From assembly GCA_018292915.2 (NCBI GenBank), contig JACVVK020000193.1, positions 279,001-343,000 of the forward strand: a stretch of DNA of 64,000 nt, given 5' to 3'. This document shows, piece by piece, positions 1 through 10,805 of this stretch (positions within the stretch are counted from its first letter, which is position 1; each line of letters opens with the position of its first letter). The stretch is from Batillaria attramentaria. Its lineage: Eukaryota > Mollusca > Gastropoda > Batillariidae. Position numbers and translations under genes: made by a program. The notes below the pieces were generated by a model. The model saw only the letters and a list, made by a program, of their open reading frames with translations, made no database searches and had not been told where the DNA came from.

Positions 1-696
1 AACTGAAATGTATTTTCCCTGGTCAACATGAGCTTACTGCTGCTGCGTTGGTATAGTTCGCCCCCTTGTGTCATTTGCACCTGCTGTAAATGCACTACGA
101 CCGTCTAAACAACATAGAGATTGCACCATTACCACACGGTAACCCCAACCCTAAATCTAAACCTAAACCGATTTAAGCAAGCTAACTCTACTAAACGAGT
201 GTGGATGCGTTTGAATAGTTTGCCCCGTACGGCCCAGGGGTGCGAACTATACCGTCTGAGCCTTACTGCTAGGATTTGTTATATTCAATACGCTCGTGTA
301 AGCTGCCATGTCATCGAATCTCCGTAGCTATTTTGTTCACTTTGAGTTCAGAGTATTGGCTTGGTCTTACCATAGTCACACATGCAATGCAGAGGAAGGA
401 GAAAGCCAAGTTTTTTCTGATGGCTGTTTCGTTCTGACATGAAAGCTGCCTGGCACCAAACGGTGATAAGTTTCCAGCTTATGTTTTCTTCTTCTTTTCT
501 AGTTTCACTGACTCTTAGTCTGCTTGTAAGATCAGCAGCGTCATCTGCGCGCGCGCGTGTGTGTGTGTGTGCGCGCGCGCGCGTTCGCAGTCATAATTAT
601 GATCGCATGTGCTCAATAAATTCTAGTACAACGTCATATAAACACATGCAGTCAAATAGCAGAAAGATCCAACTCTAACGGCACCAACCGGCAAAC
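1..696. other. Unassigned DNA with short simple repeats
   Basis: I recognise no gene here. Positions 139-170 hold a degenerate CCTAAA/CCCTAA run resembling decayed telomeric repeat, and 549-582 hold an alternating GC/GT tract with Z-DNA-type composition. The open frames are short and resemble no family I know. Confidence 0.5.
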
Positions 697-708
697 TCTC
701 TCTCTCTT

Positions 709-772
<64 letters not shown>

Positions 773-773
773 C
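697..773. repeat. (TC)n-(AC)n compound microsatellite
   Basis: A TC-rich run passes directly into an uninterrupted (AC)n run. It lies at the left edge of recognisable Tigger-like sequence. Confidence 0.95.
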
Positions 774-2257
774 ACACACCAGGAATAACTCACTGCTTTA
801 TACCCTCCGAATCCGACGGCAAATCCCCTTCTTGACACTGGCAACAGAAAACCTCAGAGATCAGGGGCACAGGCTCAGATCTCACGCCTAGCTCTGTTCT
901 TGCACGTGTTTCTCGCCAATTTCGTGTTCTACCACCCAAGATAACCAGCCCTAAAGGCGCGAACAAGTCCGATCAACCACGAAGGAAAAATGCTTCGCCC
1001 GAAACATTTTGGGGCCTCGCGAAGAGATTTTGGACAGTTCGGGCTTCGCTCGACATGCAATGCGAAGGCCCCGATCAACCGCGAATGATTTCGCCAGACG
1101 CTATCTGATTGGCTGGTCCAGATTCGCCAGCTATCTGATTTCAAGATGGCGGAGGGTCGCGCTCATACATGGCCGGTGTCGGTTCAAAGTTACAAGCATT
1201 AATATTTCGGCATTGAAGAAGTTTTTTGGTGCTGCTGGAATACATTGATTAGTAAGGATAGTGTACTTTTGACTTACAATGCTACAGGTGAAGTAAGAAT
1301 GCGAAATATCTGTAATTACGGCGTTTTTCCTTCGCATGCTAACGCCGCCTGCTCGCGTGGCGGTGTGCGCCGGCCGGGCTCGCGTCGTCACATGGCGAGT
1401 ACAGAGTCAACGTTCTAGTCGCTGATATTTCAGGCATCTATAACTTTCATGGCTCACTTGCGTCACTCTGATTACTGAGGTAGTGTAGAATTTTGATTCT
1501 GTTTGCTAAAATTGATGCAAAACCGCGACATTGTTGTTGGTATGACGTTTTTCATCCGCCGTGTGGTGGTGACCCTCTGCTACGCCGGTGTACCGGCTCG
1601 TAACTGTCGGTTCAATGGTTTCGTTGGTGATTATTTCGGTTTTTAATGCAATTCATGCAGTTGGGTCACATGAATTAGTTCAGATAGTGCCCTTTTGAGT
1701 GCGTAAAGCCATGTTGTCGTGTAGCCCCTTGATTTCCCTAAAAAGCTACAGTTGCTACGAGACGCACTTCACTGGTAAGCTCACAATCGGCGCCATTGCT
1801 ATTTTCCTTCGGATCGGTCACGTGTCATGAATGCTCGACGCCTAGTTAGTACGTAGAGGCCACGCCGACCAAAGCCGAAGAAATTCGGTTGTCTTCGCCG
1901 AGGACCTCTTCGGGCATAATTAAGACGCGCCTTTAGGCCCGCAGGACACATAACACTGTCTACCTGTACTTGCATGGGAAATGTAAAATCTCCGTGCAAG
2001 CCGTGATTTGGCGCTGATGCATCAGAAGGACAAAAAGAAATTCCCGTGCCAGCGACTGGTACGACTTATCCGAGGCTAAAATTGCAGATTTCGTTTGACA
2101 TAACCGAGTTTTGACTTATCCGTTTTTGAGTACTCGTTCGATTTATCCGTGGAAAATTTAGTCATACAAAGAGCACGTTTGGCCGGGAAAAACGTTTTGC
2201 TTCGACGTATCCGAAGTTCGACTTAAGCGTGTTTGACTTAAGCGTATGAGTCTGTAA
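774..2257. mobile_element. Tigger/pogo-like DNA transposon remnant, interrupted
   Basis: The right end ends in TA (2256-2257) after repeated CTTAAGCG and ACTTATCCG motifs, which is the style of the other Tigger-like ends in this window. Segments 774-950 and 1940-2200 align by eye, in order, with 27745-28190, so they are halves of one element split by the insert at 951-1936. The element abuts the LINE at 2258 where reverse transcriptase sequence stops, so it inserted into the LINE. I could not find its left terminus, and no transposase frame is present. Confidence 0.65.
951..1936. mobile_element. 986-bp TIR element inserted in the Tigger-like copy
   Basis: The left end starts CTAAAGGCGCG and the right end finishes with its reverse complement CGCGCCTTTAG. 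GCC flanks both sides (948-950 and 1937-1939), a possible 3-bp target duplication. The related Tigger-like copy at 27.9 kb lacks this insert, which supports it as an insertion. No transposase is visible, and the superfamily is not resolved. Confidence 0.65.
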
Positions 2258-4403
2258 AAACCTGATCTCACACATACACGTACCAACTCATACATAGCAT
2301 ACGGGTCATTTTGGACGATATCTTTATCTGATTTAGCACAAATCAAAGCATTGTTCTGTCTACAGAATCGTAAGCACGCTGATAGTCCACGAAGCAGACG
2401 TAAAGTTTTTTGTTTTGTGCAAAACATCTTTGTGTTGTAGACACTAGAGTGAATATATGGTTTACTGTTGAATATCCCTCGCGGAATACAGCCTGCTCTT
2501 CGCACATTTTGTCTTCAGTTTTGGCCCTTCTAAGCAGTCTTTTGTTCAGAATAGAGGTAAAAGTCTTGCTTATCACACTGAGAAGGAAACCCCTCGGTAA
2601 TTTGCAGGATTATTAATATCCCCCTTGTGGATGGGTATAATCACTGAACGGCCCCAGTCTGTGGGAAAGTGTTGGTGGTCATACAGCTGGGCCCGTATGT
2701 AAAAGTCGAGGTTAATTTAACCCACGGCTACGGGCCTAACCCAGACTATGACAAAAGAAACCCAAAAGTAAAATTAAATTTAAAAAAAAGGAAGCGAAGA
2801 AAGGAAGAAAAGATCCTTCCATAACGGCTTAGGCACCTTGCTGGAATGGGCCCGCTTTTTGATTTAAAACAAAAAACAACAGAAAATTTAACCCTGGAGC
2901 TAGTTTAGTTCGAGGTTAGACACACGGGCCCAGGTTGTTAAAGTATTTTGTCAAAAATGAAACAATGTCATCTGAAGCGCGTTTAAGGTATTCAGCCAGA
3001 ACTTCATTTAATCCGGCAGCTTTCCCTGCTTTCAGTTTACGTAAGGCCTCTCTAACTTCATGTTCCGATGTAGGGCCGTCTAACTCAGACTATGTGTAGG
3101 TTTCCGAGTGCTGGGGTTGCCTGGGGAGCACTCGCGACTGGTTGTCCAGTCAGCACGTTGCAAAAATGTGTCTCCCACTCGCCTAATTTTACCCTGGGTT
3201 GTTCCCGCTTTCTTCGCGCTGAGTTTCGCACGTGTTTCCAGAACACCGTACTATTCCTATTGTTCAGCAGAACTCTGCACGTGGACTGATTATGGTTTCG
3301 TTTCTTCTCTACCAGCATAGCTTTGTACTCGCGCCTGGCTTTACAGTAAGTTTCTATGTCATCGTCTGAGTGTAAGCGGCTGTACGTTCGAAGCGCTTTT
3401 CTCGCTTTCTTTTTTAAATCTCGACACTCTTTGTCAAACCATACAGAACCTGTGTTACGAGCGGGGCCGCCAACACATACCTGTGTCTTCATACATTCGG
3501 CGGAGAATAAAAGAAAATCAGTGAAACGTTTAATCGCTATATCCGGGGACAGATCAATACTATCATATGCCTCGTCCAACATTCTCTGCCCTTCATCTGA
3601 ATTTATTCTATCTTTATATTCTAGCTGCCTATTTGGGTCCCATCCATATTGTGCAATAAATTGTCTATGCGTGACTTCCTCTAACTGTTGGTACTGGCAC
3701 ATCACGTGCAGAAGAACATGCATGTGTTGCGATTCCACGCGCGGCACAATTTCAACCCAACACTGAGGCACAAGATCATACGTACATAAGAAATAGCCTG
3801 CAACACTGTTACCGTGAGGGGAAATATATTGTATAGAGTCCTGAGCTGTCAACACTGTCACCATTCATCACCCTCAGCGATACTGTCGAACACAGTTTAA
3901 TAAACAAGCGTCCAAACTGATTAATTACTGTGTCCTGTGAGTGTCTACCATCGTCTGTCTCCGGATCACGCCACACTGAATTGTCAAGCATACCATCGTC
4001 TTCTGTGTTTTGCCACTGACCAGTTCGAGCATTAATATCTCCATAAAGTATCACCTGACAGTTTCTATGTATATCTTGCAGATCCGACAACCGCTGTTCA
4101 AGAAGGAGAATATTATTGTTCATTGTCTTGTCTTTGTAGTACGGGGATGCGGGAGGGGTATATATAGGTACACACCAAAATAACGTCTTGTACACTATCA
4201 ACTAAAGCCCTAGCTATTTTCACTGCAATAGTGTTATCAGTGTTCACTTCAATTTTAGACACATAGCGTGACACAGTTTTTCGTACGAGTAATGCAACTC
4301 CACTGCCTTGGTACGACAGTTTCTTTGCAGGCACATGAAACGCGAGAAAGTCACTGAAGTACACCGAAAAATCAAACATAGAACTTACAAATGTTTCCAC
4401 CAA
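2258..4403 (-). pseudogene. CR1/L2-like LINE ORF2 remnant (endonuclease and reverse transcriptase)
   Basis: This is the second ORF of a non-LTR retrotransposon, which nicks DNA and reverse transcribes its RNA. On the minus strand 4403-3810 encodes endonuclease-like sequence including GDINARTG and a later NQFGRLF. 3864-3085 encodes the linker with WFDKECRDLKKKARKALR. 3085-2258 encodes RT finger and palm blocks with NPANYRGVSLLSVISKTFT, EEQAVFREGYSTVNHIF and CFVDYQRAYDSVDR. The frame is broken several times, and a MITE sits at 2689-2931 between FNNL and YDHQHFPTDWG. The RT ends abruptly at the Tigger-like element (2257), so the catalytic FADD block and the 3' half are missing. It is a dead copy. 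CR1/L2 assignment rests on domain style and ORF1, without a tree. Confidence 0.8.
2689..2931. mobile_element. 243-bp MITE inside LINE RT
   Basis: Both ends carry GGGCCCGTRTGT as an inverted repeat (GGGCCCGTATGT at left, ACACACGGGCCC at right), with further similarity inward around TCGA. The flanking LINE translation resumes directly on either side. No coding capacity is present, and a target duplication is not clear. Confidence 0.7.
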
Positions 4404-4881
4404 ACAACAAAAAAAGAAGGACGTTATTAAGTCAGCAAAATCGTGTTTTTTTTTTTTTGTCCGATACGTTCCAGATTGCGACTTTTGTATGCTAGTTTCT
4501 TGTGGTCAGTATCAAGAGCGCCGGGGCCACCCCCTAGCTGCTGCCCCCACCTTAGCCCTACCCCGCCCCGACCGGGTCCGGATCGGCGTTCACTGGAGCA
4601 TGTCGGGCATCAAATGCTGGGAACTGTCACGATACAAGTCACGATTGTGTCGGTTGACACCTGTGTTTCCCTCGGAACGTGTCCCACGTGCCGAACGAGG
4701 GGATTCCCTCATTGATAGGGCTTCCCTCGAAAGACTGGGGGTCGTCTCAAAAGCGGCGTCGCGTCGCCGCCAGATGTCGTCGTCGTCGCTGGTGTCGTTG
4801 TCGTATCCGCCTGACGTCTGTTGTTGCTGCCAGTCCTCGTTGCGGTGAGCTGGGATGTTAGATCGTTGGCGATGCTTGTCC

Positions 4882-4913
4882 TGTAGTGGCGGCGTAAAGC
4901 CCTAACTAACTAA
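4882..4913 (+). repeat. GGCGTAAAGCCCTAACTAAC retroposon tail fragment
   Basis: Short sequence related to the GCGGC-TTAAGCCCTAAAC tail at 39.3 kb and the tails at 18.9 and 45.2 kb. Here it lies within LINE ORF1 remnants. Too short to classify. Confidence 0.4.
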
Positions 4914-5581
4914 CTTCTGGGTTACGTCTGTCCTCGGTGTGTAGACGGCCATTCTTGTAGTATCCAAACTTGCCATCTTTTCTGACACGATCGATTTCGG
5001 CTCTCTGACGTTTGGTAAGGTCGGCTGCTACTTTGACACCCTTACCCTTCAGACTTTGCTTCAGGTCTGTATCTTGCACCACCGCCATTTTGTCTCCCCA
5101 CCGACTGAAGCGTACAATAAGAGGGCGGGGATGTTTGCTCTCGTCTTTGCCCACCCGGTGAGCACACTCTATGTCGTCTGACGACCAGGTTCGTCGAACT
5201 GAGTGCTCAATCAGAACATCAATGATCTTCTGTGCACAAGCAGAGTAGTCCTAATTTGTTGATTCACTAATGCCTAAAAATTTCAAGTTGTTTCTTCTCG
5301 AGACGGCCTCTAGGCTGTCAATTTCTTTTTCAAGATCACTAATGCGTGTCCTGGTATCTCTGTCTGCTTGCTTCAAGTCACAAATATCGTTAGTGTTTGT
5401 GTTCAGTCTGTCTTGCAACACACTCAAGTCACTCTGCAGTTGGGAGATTTTTCCGATTATGCTCTGGTTCACGTCTATTTTCTTACTAAGTCTTTCAAAG
5501 TTCTCACCTTGCAGTTTCGTTTGGTCCTCCATTTTCCTTCTCCATTCTTTAAATGAAGTCCCGCAACATTTGATTGTCTGA

Positions 5582-5632
5582 TGGTCCCGGGTTTTTCTCG
5601 ATATCCCCGCACCTCTCCAGCAGAGACACAAC
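5582..5632 (-). other. 2A (CHYSEL)-type ribosome-skipping motif
   Basis: The minus strand encodes a hydrophobic run followed by GDIEKNPGP, matching the known D(V/I)ExNPGP consensus, where the ribosome skips the final Gly-Pro bond. 2A sequences at the N-terminus of LINE ORF1 are established for trypanosome L1Tc and several metazoan APE-type LINEs. Activity of this copy is inferred, not shown. Confidence 0.85.
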
Positions 5633-5900
5633 GTAGAGCAACAGGACGAAGCGAATGACACGTCCTTGTGGCTTGAGTCCTCGGATTCGTCGTACAGCTA
5701 TGTCGGCCTTCCTCTTCAATATACACATCAAAACTGGGCAAAAAAAGCGCCCGACATTCGCACGCAGCGCTTCGTCACACGCCGGCATGATGATTTTTGA
5801 GCGTCACATTGCGATTCATGAAAATAATCCACAATTTTTGTAGTTATATACGGCAGGTAAAAAATTTTGTTTCCTCCTTGCCGGATGAGCACCACTCACC

Positions 5901-5944
5901 TCAGAGAGAGAGAGAGAGAGAGTGAGAGAGAGAGAGAGAGAGAG
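5901..5944. repeat. (AG)n microsatellite
   Basis: Nearly uninterrupted AG dinucleotides. 5945-6200 on either side of the following stretch shows nothing recognisable. Confidence 0.9.
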
Positions 5945-6211
5945 TTTGCGTATGTGTGCGCGCGTGCAGCAAACATGACACAACGACTGCGATGACAGGA
6001 GGTGAATGGAAACAACATATTGGGCTGGTGACCATCTTGTTGATTTTGTCCATTAATTTCCCATTAACGAGAGGCCACACACTTCAGGTTCGCTTCGCCC
6101 ATTCGATTTTTCACGTTTTCTTGGAAGAGTAATGTCGCATCCCATGCCTGTGTACGTAGTCTTCCTATGCATACATTATTAGTGAGTTCCTTGCTGTAAT
6201 GCTGTTACAAT

Positions 6212-6215
6212 CAGC

Positions 6216-6246
<31 letters not shown>

Positions 6247-6270
6247 CACACACACACACACACACACACA
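6212..6270. repeat. (TC)n-(AC)n tract just downstream of a splice donor
   Basis: On the gene strand (minus) this reads GT/TG repeats then GA repeats, starting within about ten bases of the donor GTAAGTCTC at 6279. Intronic CA/TG repeats close to donors are known to influence exon use in other animals. An effect here is inferred only. Confidence 0.9.
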
Positions 6271-6279
6271 GAGACTTAC

Positions 6280-6561
6280 ATCCTACACTGGCAGTATACT
6301 GGTCCCTAATGATGGCTTGACTCCAGTCGACGTCACAGCGGAAGACAGTGTTGCCATGGTCACTGCGAGTCAGGGTCTGTGGCGTCATGACCAGGGTAGT
6401 GTCACCATAGTTACCAGTGGTGATGAGCTTATTACCCCTGAACGATTTGAGCCGACCCTCCGGGCTGCCTAAACTCTGTGTGTTGCACGTGCAGCTGACG
6501 GTTTGATTTTCCGGTACGAAGGGACTGGGGCTGCACGTTATGCTCGGTGTAACTGGACTTT
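6280..6561 (-). CDS. Gene B exon 5: third Ig-like domain
   Basis: This 282-bp exon is bounded on the minus strand by TTCCCAG (6562-6568) and the donor GTAAGT (6279-6274), both good GT-AG signals. Its phase is 1-1. It encodes about 94 residues of an Ig-like domain, with ITCSPSP and VSCTC near the start and SDHGNTVFRCDVDW near the end, the Y/F-x-C corner typical of Ig folds. The previous exon ends in G, so the junction codon is GAA (Glu) and the frame stays open. It is an extracellular domain of a secreted or membrane Ig-superfamily protein. The next exon was not found to the left, so the gene probably continues outside the window. The ligand is unknown. Confidence 0.8.
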
Positions 6562-6773
6562 CTGGGAACAAAAATCAGCGCAGACTTATAGTTTCATAGA
6601 CAACCGAAAACCAGGAAACTCTCCAGGTGGAAGTCATGTTCGACAAAAGCTCATCGTACAATTAAGACTCTATAACAGAAACTTAACGTGTACAATGGGT
6701 ACACGTACACAACACTTTTGCGTTGTTCGGACAGTTGGGAATATTACACTTACCTTACTAATATCACAATTAC

Positions 6774-6963
6774 CTATAGTGGTGGATCCTGAGACGGTTG
6801 GTGTGACCGATCCAGGGGAGATAATCACACTATAGGTGTAGGTACCGGTTACTATGGGAAACGCTCTGTTGAAGCTGCACGTGACACTGTTGTAGGTGGC
6901 GCCACCCTCAGTGTACGCGGTTTTTGTCAGACTGCTCTGGGAGGCCGGGATGGCAGTGGAGCT
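6774..6963 (-). CDS. Gene B exon 4: second half of a split Ig-like domain
   Basis: This 190-bp exon is bounded by an acceptor ending GTAAG before 6963 and a donor GTAATT at 6773. It enters in phase 0 and leaves in phase 1, which exactly complements exon 3 (phase 1 to 0). The two add to 330 bp, one domain. It encodes SSTAIPASQSSLTKT, then GGATYNSVTCSFNRAF and GTYTYSVIISPGS, a C-terminal Ig half with one cysteine and a Y-x-V strand. The acceptor is weak because its polypyrimidine tract is poor, so the exact start is less sure. The phase match and clean frame support it. Confidence 0.7.
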
Positions 6964-6984
6964 CTTACATCGTTACATGAAGAA

Positions 6985-7377
6985 TACCGAAAATACACAA
7001 AATAAAGAATCTGTAAAGTTGTGAGAGGTGAGAGCAGGAAATTGTGTGCAAATGCCTTTACCATAGGAAAGGAAAGTTTGGGATGTGCCCGGGCCGTCCA
7101 TGGAAGCGCATCGCCAGTTGTACAGCGCCACTAATTTTTAAGTTGCTTCCCTATAAGGGACATAAACAGCACCTGAGGGCTTCTAGTGGTTTATCAGGAG
7201 AGAAATTACTTATTGCTTTAAATTTTCTTGTAGAAAGTGTCTGCACTAAAAAAAGAAAAAAAAGAAAAAAAAAAAAGTCCCGTTGTCAAAGGGGTTCCGT
7301 TTTGTAAATCGCGCGTGTATCGTACTGAACTGATTTCAGTTCACGGACCATGTAGACTATATCTGACAAATGTGTTT
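6985..7377. other. Unassigned intronic DNA
   Basis: Lies in a gene B intron. An A-rich run is at 7248-7276. No gene or repeat family was recognised. Confidence 0.4.
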
Positions 7378-7535
7378 CAAACTAGCGAGGCAGAAGCCTA
7401 CTTAGCTCAATTGTGAAATTGGGCCAAGATCAATCAGATGAGTATGTTTATAAAGGTCACCGTCTATCAGCATGCCGTTAGGTGTCTCTGGTGTTTGTAG
7501 TTTTTGAGAAAATGGCAGTGTTACACAGGCTGGGA
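7378..7535 (+). repeat. Partial copy of the GACCTTGACC-unit element
   Basis: Starts AACTAGCGAGGCAGAAGCCT then CTCAATTGTG, matching the terminus at 52946 and 10806. It continues through about one internal unit (CTATCAGCATGCC, TTTTGAGAAAATGGC). It is truncated on the right. A (TC)n run follows at 7581-7604, and 7605-7848 shows nothing clear. Confidence 0.65.
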
Positions 7536-7848
7536 AATAGCCGAGGAAAAAACAAGATGGTCACCAGCCCAGTATGTTGTCTCTCTCTCTCTCTCTCTCT
7601 CTCTCGCAAATACCCTGGCTTGTGTTGATTCAGTGACGTAATAGGCGCCAGCGTGTTGCCTGCTGAGAGAACCCACTTCGCTACGCTACACCACCCCGGC
7701 TGAATCTGTCAAGTGGCTTAGCGAACATGAAGCCACTTCATTCCCCCACCCCTCGTACTCCCTCCCCAGCCCCCATGCTCAAAGTGTGTCCTGTTCCTGA
7801 TCTGTATGTGTACTAGGCACACACCTGCCTCAGCTACCCTTCAACCTC

Positions 7849-10544
7849 TAGTACAATGGCTCACAAAACTCACACTCCCAGAGCCACTGTCCAACAACCA
7901 GTGTCCAAAACCCCTCTCACCCACCGTGACCCCACTCTCAAGCATCATAAAGACTTTCGTCAATGTAAGTTCGCCTGCACTGGTACCAGCGCCGTGAGAA
8001 TTTTGAAAAGTTAGCGATGCGCTCTATACTGACACGGGCTATGTACGTCTCCTGCGACACTGTAACCAAGACCAGTACACAGTGACATGGAGGGACTTGG
8101 ATTTTGATAAACAACCCCTGACCCTGGATGAGTCGTACCTAGACTGCACGAAGCCAACCATCCTACCAATCTGTTCATAACTTTCTGTCAGATCCACGAT
8201 GAATATGGGCAGAAGTTGATCACCGTTACACTTTTCTTCAAGCAAAACCGGTGTCAGGGCGACACACGTGCGATCCAGGGCAATCACAAAGTCGAGCGGG
8301 TAAAGACTGAATTTCCTGCCTTGTCTCGTCAGGCAGATAGAGGAAGGCACGGACAACCCAGCAGAAAATGTTGCGACCCTTACTGTGTCTCTACCCACCA
8401 CCCTTCCCCGCCCATCCTGTGGATCTCTCTTAGATGTGTTCATTGCCGACACCGGCCCCGGTCACACCCACCCGTTCCTTTGCCGGATTAGTGTCAGTCC
8501 TAACTCTAGTGGTGCAGCCAGCAGAGGGCGCATCTGAAGAGGAGATAATCCCCTCCACCCCATCAACGCCCCGCCCCCTCCAGCCATCGTCACGAACAGA
8601 CACAGTGAATGCGGCTGGTGTTAACACACAAACGGTCAGTCTAACTGGCCACACCCTGTCCAAGACTCTTACTGCTTTGCCTTCCGACACTGCCACAAAA
8701 GGACTCAATCCGTTACTTGCCACGCCCTCCAACTCTTCACCCTGCGTACAGCTAAACGCTACAAGTGACCGATCTGTTCAGCCTGATCCGCCAAGGTCAA
8801 CTCCCTGTACCCGTGAGGACGCGGACAGTGCCACTCGGGACACTAAAGTAACCAAGAAGCCAGGCGTCCCTTCTCTCCAACAGCAGGCACTGTCAAATCT
8901 GTCAGCCCGAGACCTATACATCTACACCTCTGTGCAAACCTACCTGGGAAGTGCTCATACGCTCACTGTCTCTCCGACATGAAATAAACACTGCCAAGAA
9001 AGAACTGTCAGCAGCCTTGCATAGGATAGACAAGTTGGACAGCCGAATACGAGACTGATGAAGCTGTCAAAGCGGCTAACACTGAAAATATCTGAGCAGC
9101 GCATGGACGACCGACTAACAGGCCTCTAGGACAAACTGAACGGACTGGTGAAAAGCACCATGCTCTTAAAGATAAAGTTGTTTGTCTGTCGTCTGCAAGA
9201 GAAAGCCAAGGGCAAGTCATCCGTGACTTGAAACAGCATCTACAACAGCAGACCCATCAAATACCCGGCCGATCAACTCAAAAACCCCTTGTCACCAACA
9301 GCACCCAGCAAACTGTGGTGTAGCAAAAGCCAGTGCCTGCCAGTGGTCAGCCTATCCCAGTGCTGATTACCGGTTCTGGGCTCCCCTCCGGCGATAGCCA
9401 GACCCACAGTGAACCCAGTCAGAACACCACCGCGATCAGCAACCGAGGGATTACCTCCCCTAGCAGTCACGGAGCAGTGATCCGCCATGCGCACCGTATA
9501 GCTGCTGCACAGCTTACACCCTCCAGCCACGGCGGCGAGATCAAATGCCAGGACCACGGAAGGCGCACGACGCAGCCCAGCGGAAGTTATGACGCAACAG
9601 ACTGTACTCCTCACCACCACAACACTTCTTGTCGGAGGATCCATCATACGGCACATCAAAGGAGGCAAGATGCAAGCCGGCCCACAGGACAGTGTACAGG
9701 TGGTGTCTGTATCTGGCCTCACCGCGGTTCATCTAGTGGACTGGCTGTTTAATCAGCCGGAAACTGCAAATCGTGCAGCTACTCACCTTCCACGCTGGAG
9801 TTAACGACTGTAAAATAGGGAGTGAGGTGTCAACAAAGACATGGCAGCAAGCGGTAATTCAGTGCAAACGTGTCTTCCCAAACGCCAAGCTACAAGCGTC
9901 CGGTATCATCCCCGCCCTGGGCCGGCATACAATGAACACTCACATTTCTACGTCAAATGCCAGAATCCAGCATGTCTGTAGAAAAATGAGTGTCCACTTC
10001 ATCGACAACAGGCCTATCTTTACTGCTCCCAGTGGTGCGCCACGTAAAGCCATGTACAGGAGTGGTGACAGGATCCATCCCAGCATGCAGGGCACCATCA
10101 GCCTGGCCCTGCACATCAAACGCGGCGGCCTCCTTCACCCCAGCCATCATTCTGCTGGTGCCGCCAGGGATCATCACAGCAGCTCCCGCCGACCCGCACA
10201 GAACACGCAGGGAAAAGACCCCTACTCCCACGTCGTTGCCAGGCAGCAGCGTGAGGCTTCCCCAGCAACCCCTCGCCGCGAGCCACCACTCACTCCAATT
10301 GGCACCCCGCACGGTGAGGAGGGCGTCACCCAGATCAAGTCTGACGCTACTGTTCCAACTCTCCAGCCACCAGTGTTACCTACCTGGCATCCACCGACCC
10401 ATAACGTGCTGCCCCAGTACCCGGTACAGAACACTCAACACTATGTGAACCCACATTATAACTCAGTGATGCAGCCATACCCACAATATAACTCAGGTGC
10501 ACCCGCTTACCACCCGTTTTCCCAACGCTGGGGGCACATGGAGC
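7849..10544 (+). pseudogene. LINE ORF1 with SGNH-esterase domain, degenerate
   Basis: A long, frame-broken plus-strand coding relic. The N-terminal part from about 7849 reads KDFRQCKFACTGTSAVRIL and, with shifts, YTVTWRDFD-like sequence. 8434-8982 is a low-complexity Pro/Ser/Thr region ending SNLSARDLYIYTSVQTY. 9589-10580 is an SGNH-hydrolase-like domain: LLVGGSIIRHIK (block I Ser near 9640), FHAGVNDCK (block III Gly-x-Asn-Asp near 9800) and SGDRIHPSMQG (block V Asp-x-x-His). Esterase-type ORF1 proteins are known from CR1/L2 LINEs, where the domain may bind lipid or membrane. A frameshift near 9775 splits the domain. The tail is Pro/Gln/Tyr rich. No endonuclease or RT follows, because repeat sequence replaces it at about 10545. 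Confidence 0.75.
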
Positions 10545-10805
10545 ACGTGTTTGATGCATCTGGTATTTGTAGATTCTGAGAAAATGCAAATGAAAGGCTC
10601 TAAACAGACAGCTATAATGGCCTTGACCTTGCATCAAGGTAATTCAAAAGATGTTTGAAAGGTCTTGTCGCTGCCTATCAGCATGCCAAGTGTGGTGCCT
10701 CTGCTGTTTGAAGATTCCGAGGAAATCAATATTTTTTTACGGACAGACTGACAGACAAACGACGGAGGATTATTACATGGACTCACATTGTTACACAAGA
10801 GGGAA
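10545..10805 (+). repeat. Truncated right end of the GACCTTGACC-unit element
   Basis: Begins mid-unit directly after LINE ORF1. It ends with GACGGAGGATTATTACATGG and GTTACACAAG, the usual right terminus. A second copy begins immediately at 10806. Confidence 0.7.

Larger units (their letters stand above)
4404..5788 (-). pseudogene. LINE ORF1 remnant with 2A-type peptide and coiled coil
   Basis: This is the first ORF of the same CR1/L2-like LINE. The segment from the ATG at 5788 encodes a basic leader, then a hydrophobic stretch ending SLLERCGDIEKNPGP (residues 55-69), a 2A-type ribosome-skipping motif. After a frameshift, 5570-5251 encodes a heptad-rich coiled coil (KLQGENFERLSKKIDVNQ through TRISDLEKEIDSLEAVSR), followed by RRNNLKFLGI, typical of ORF1 proteins. 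5154-4906 encodes an RNA-binding-type segment with RPLIVRFSRWGDKMAVV. 4900-4404 is a disordered acidic and serine-rich tail with stops. ORF1 proteins coat LINE RNA. Frameshifts make this copy inactive. Confidence 0.75.
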
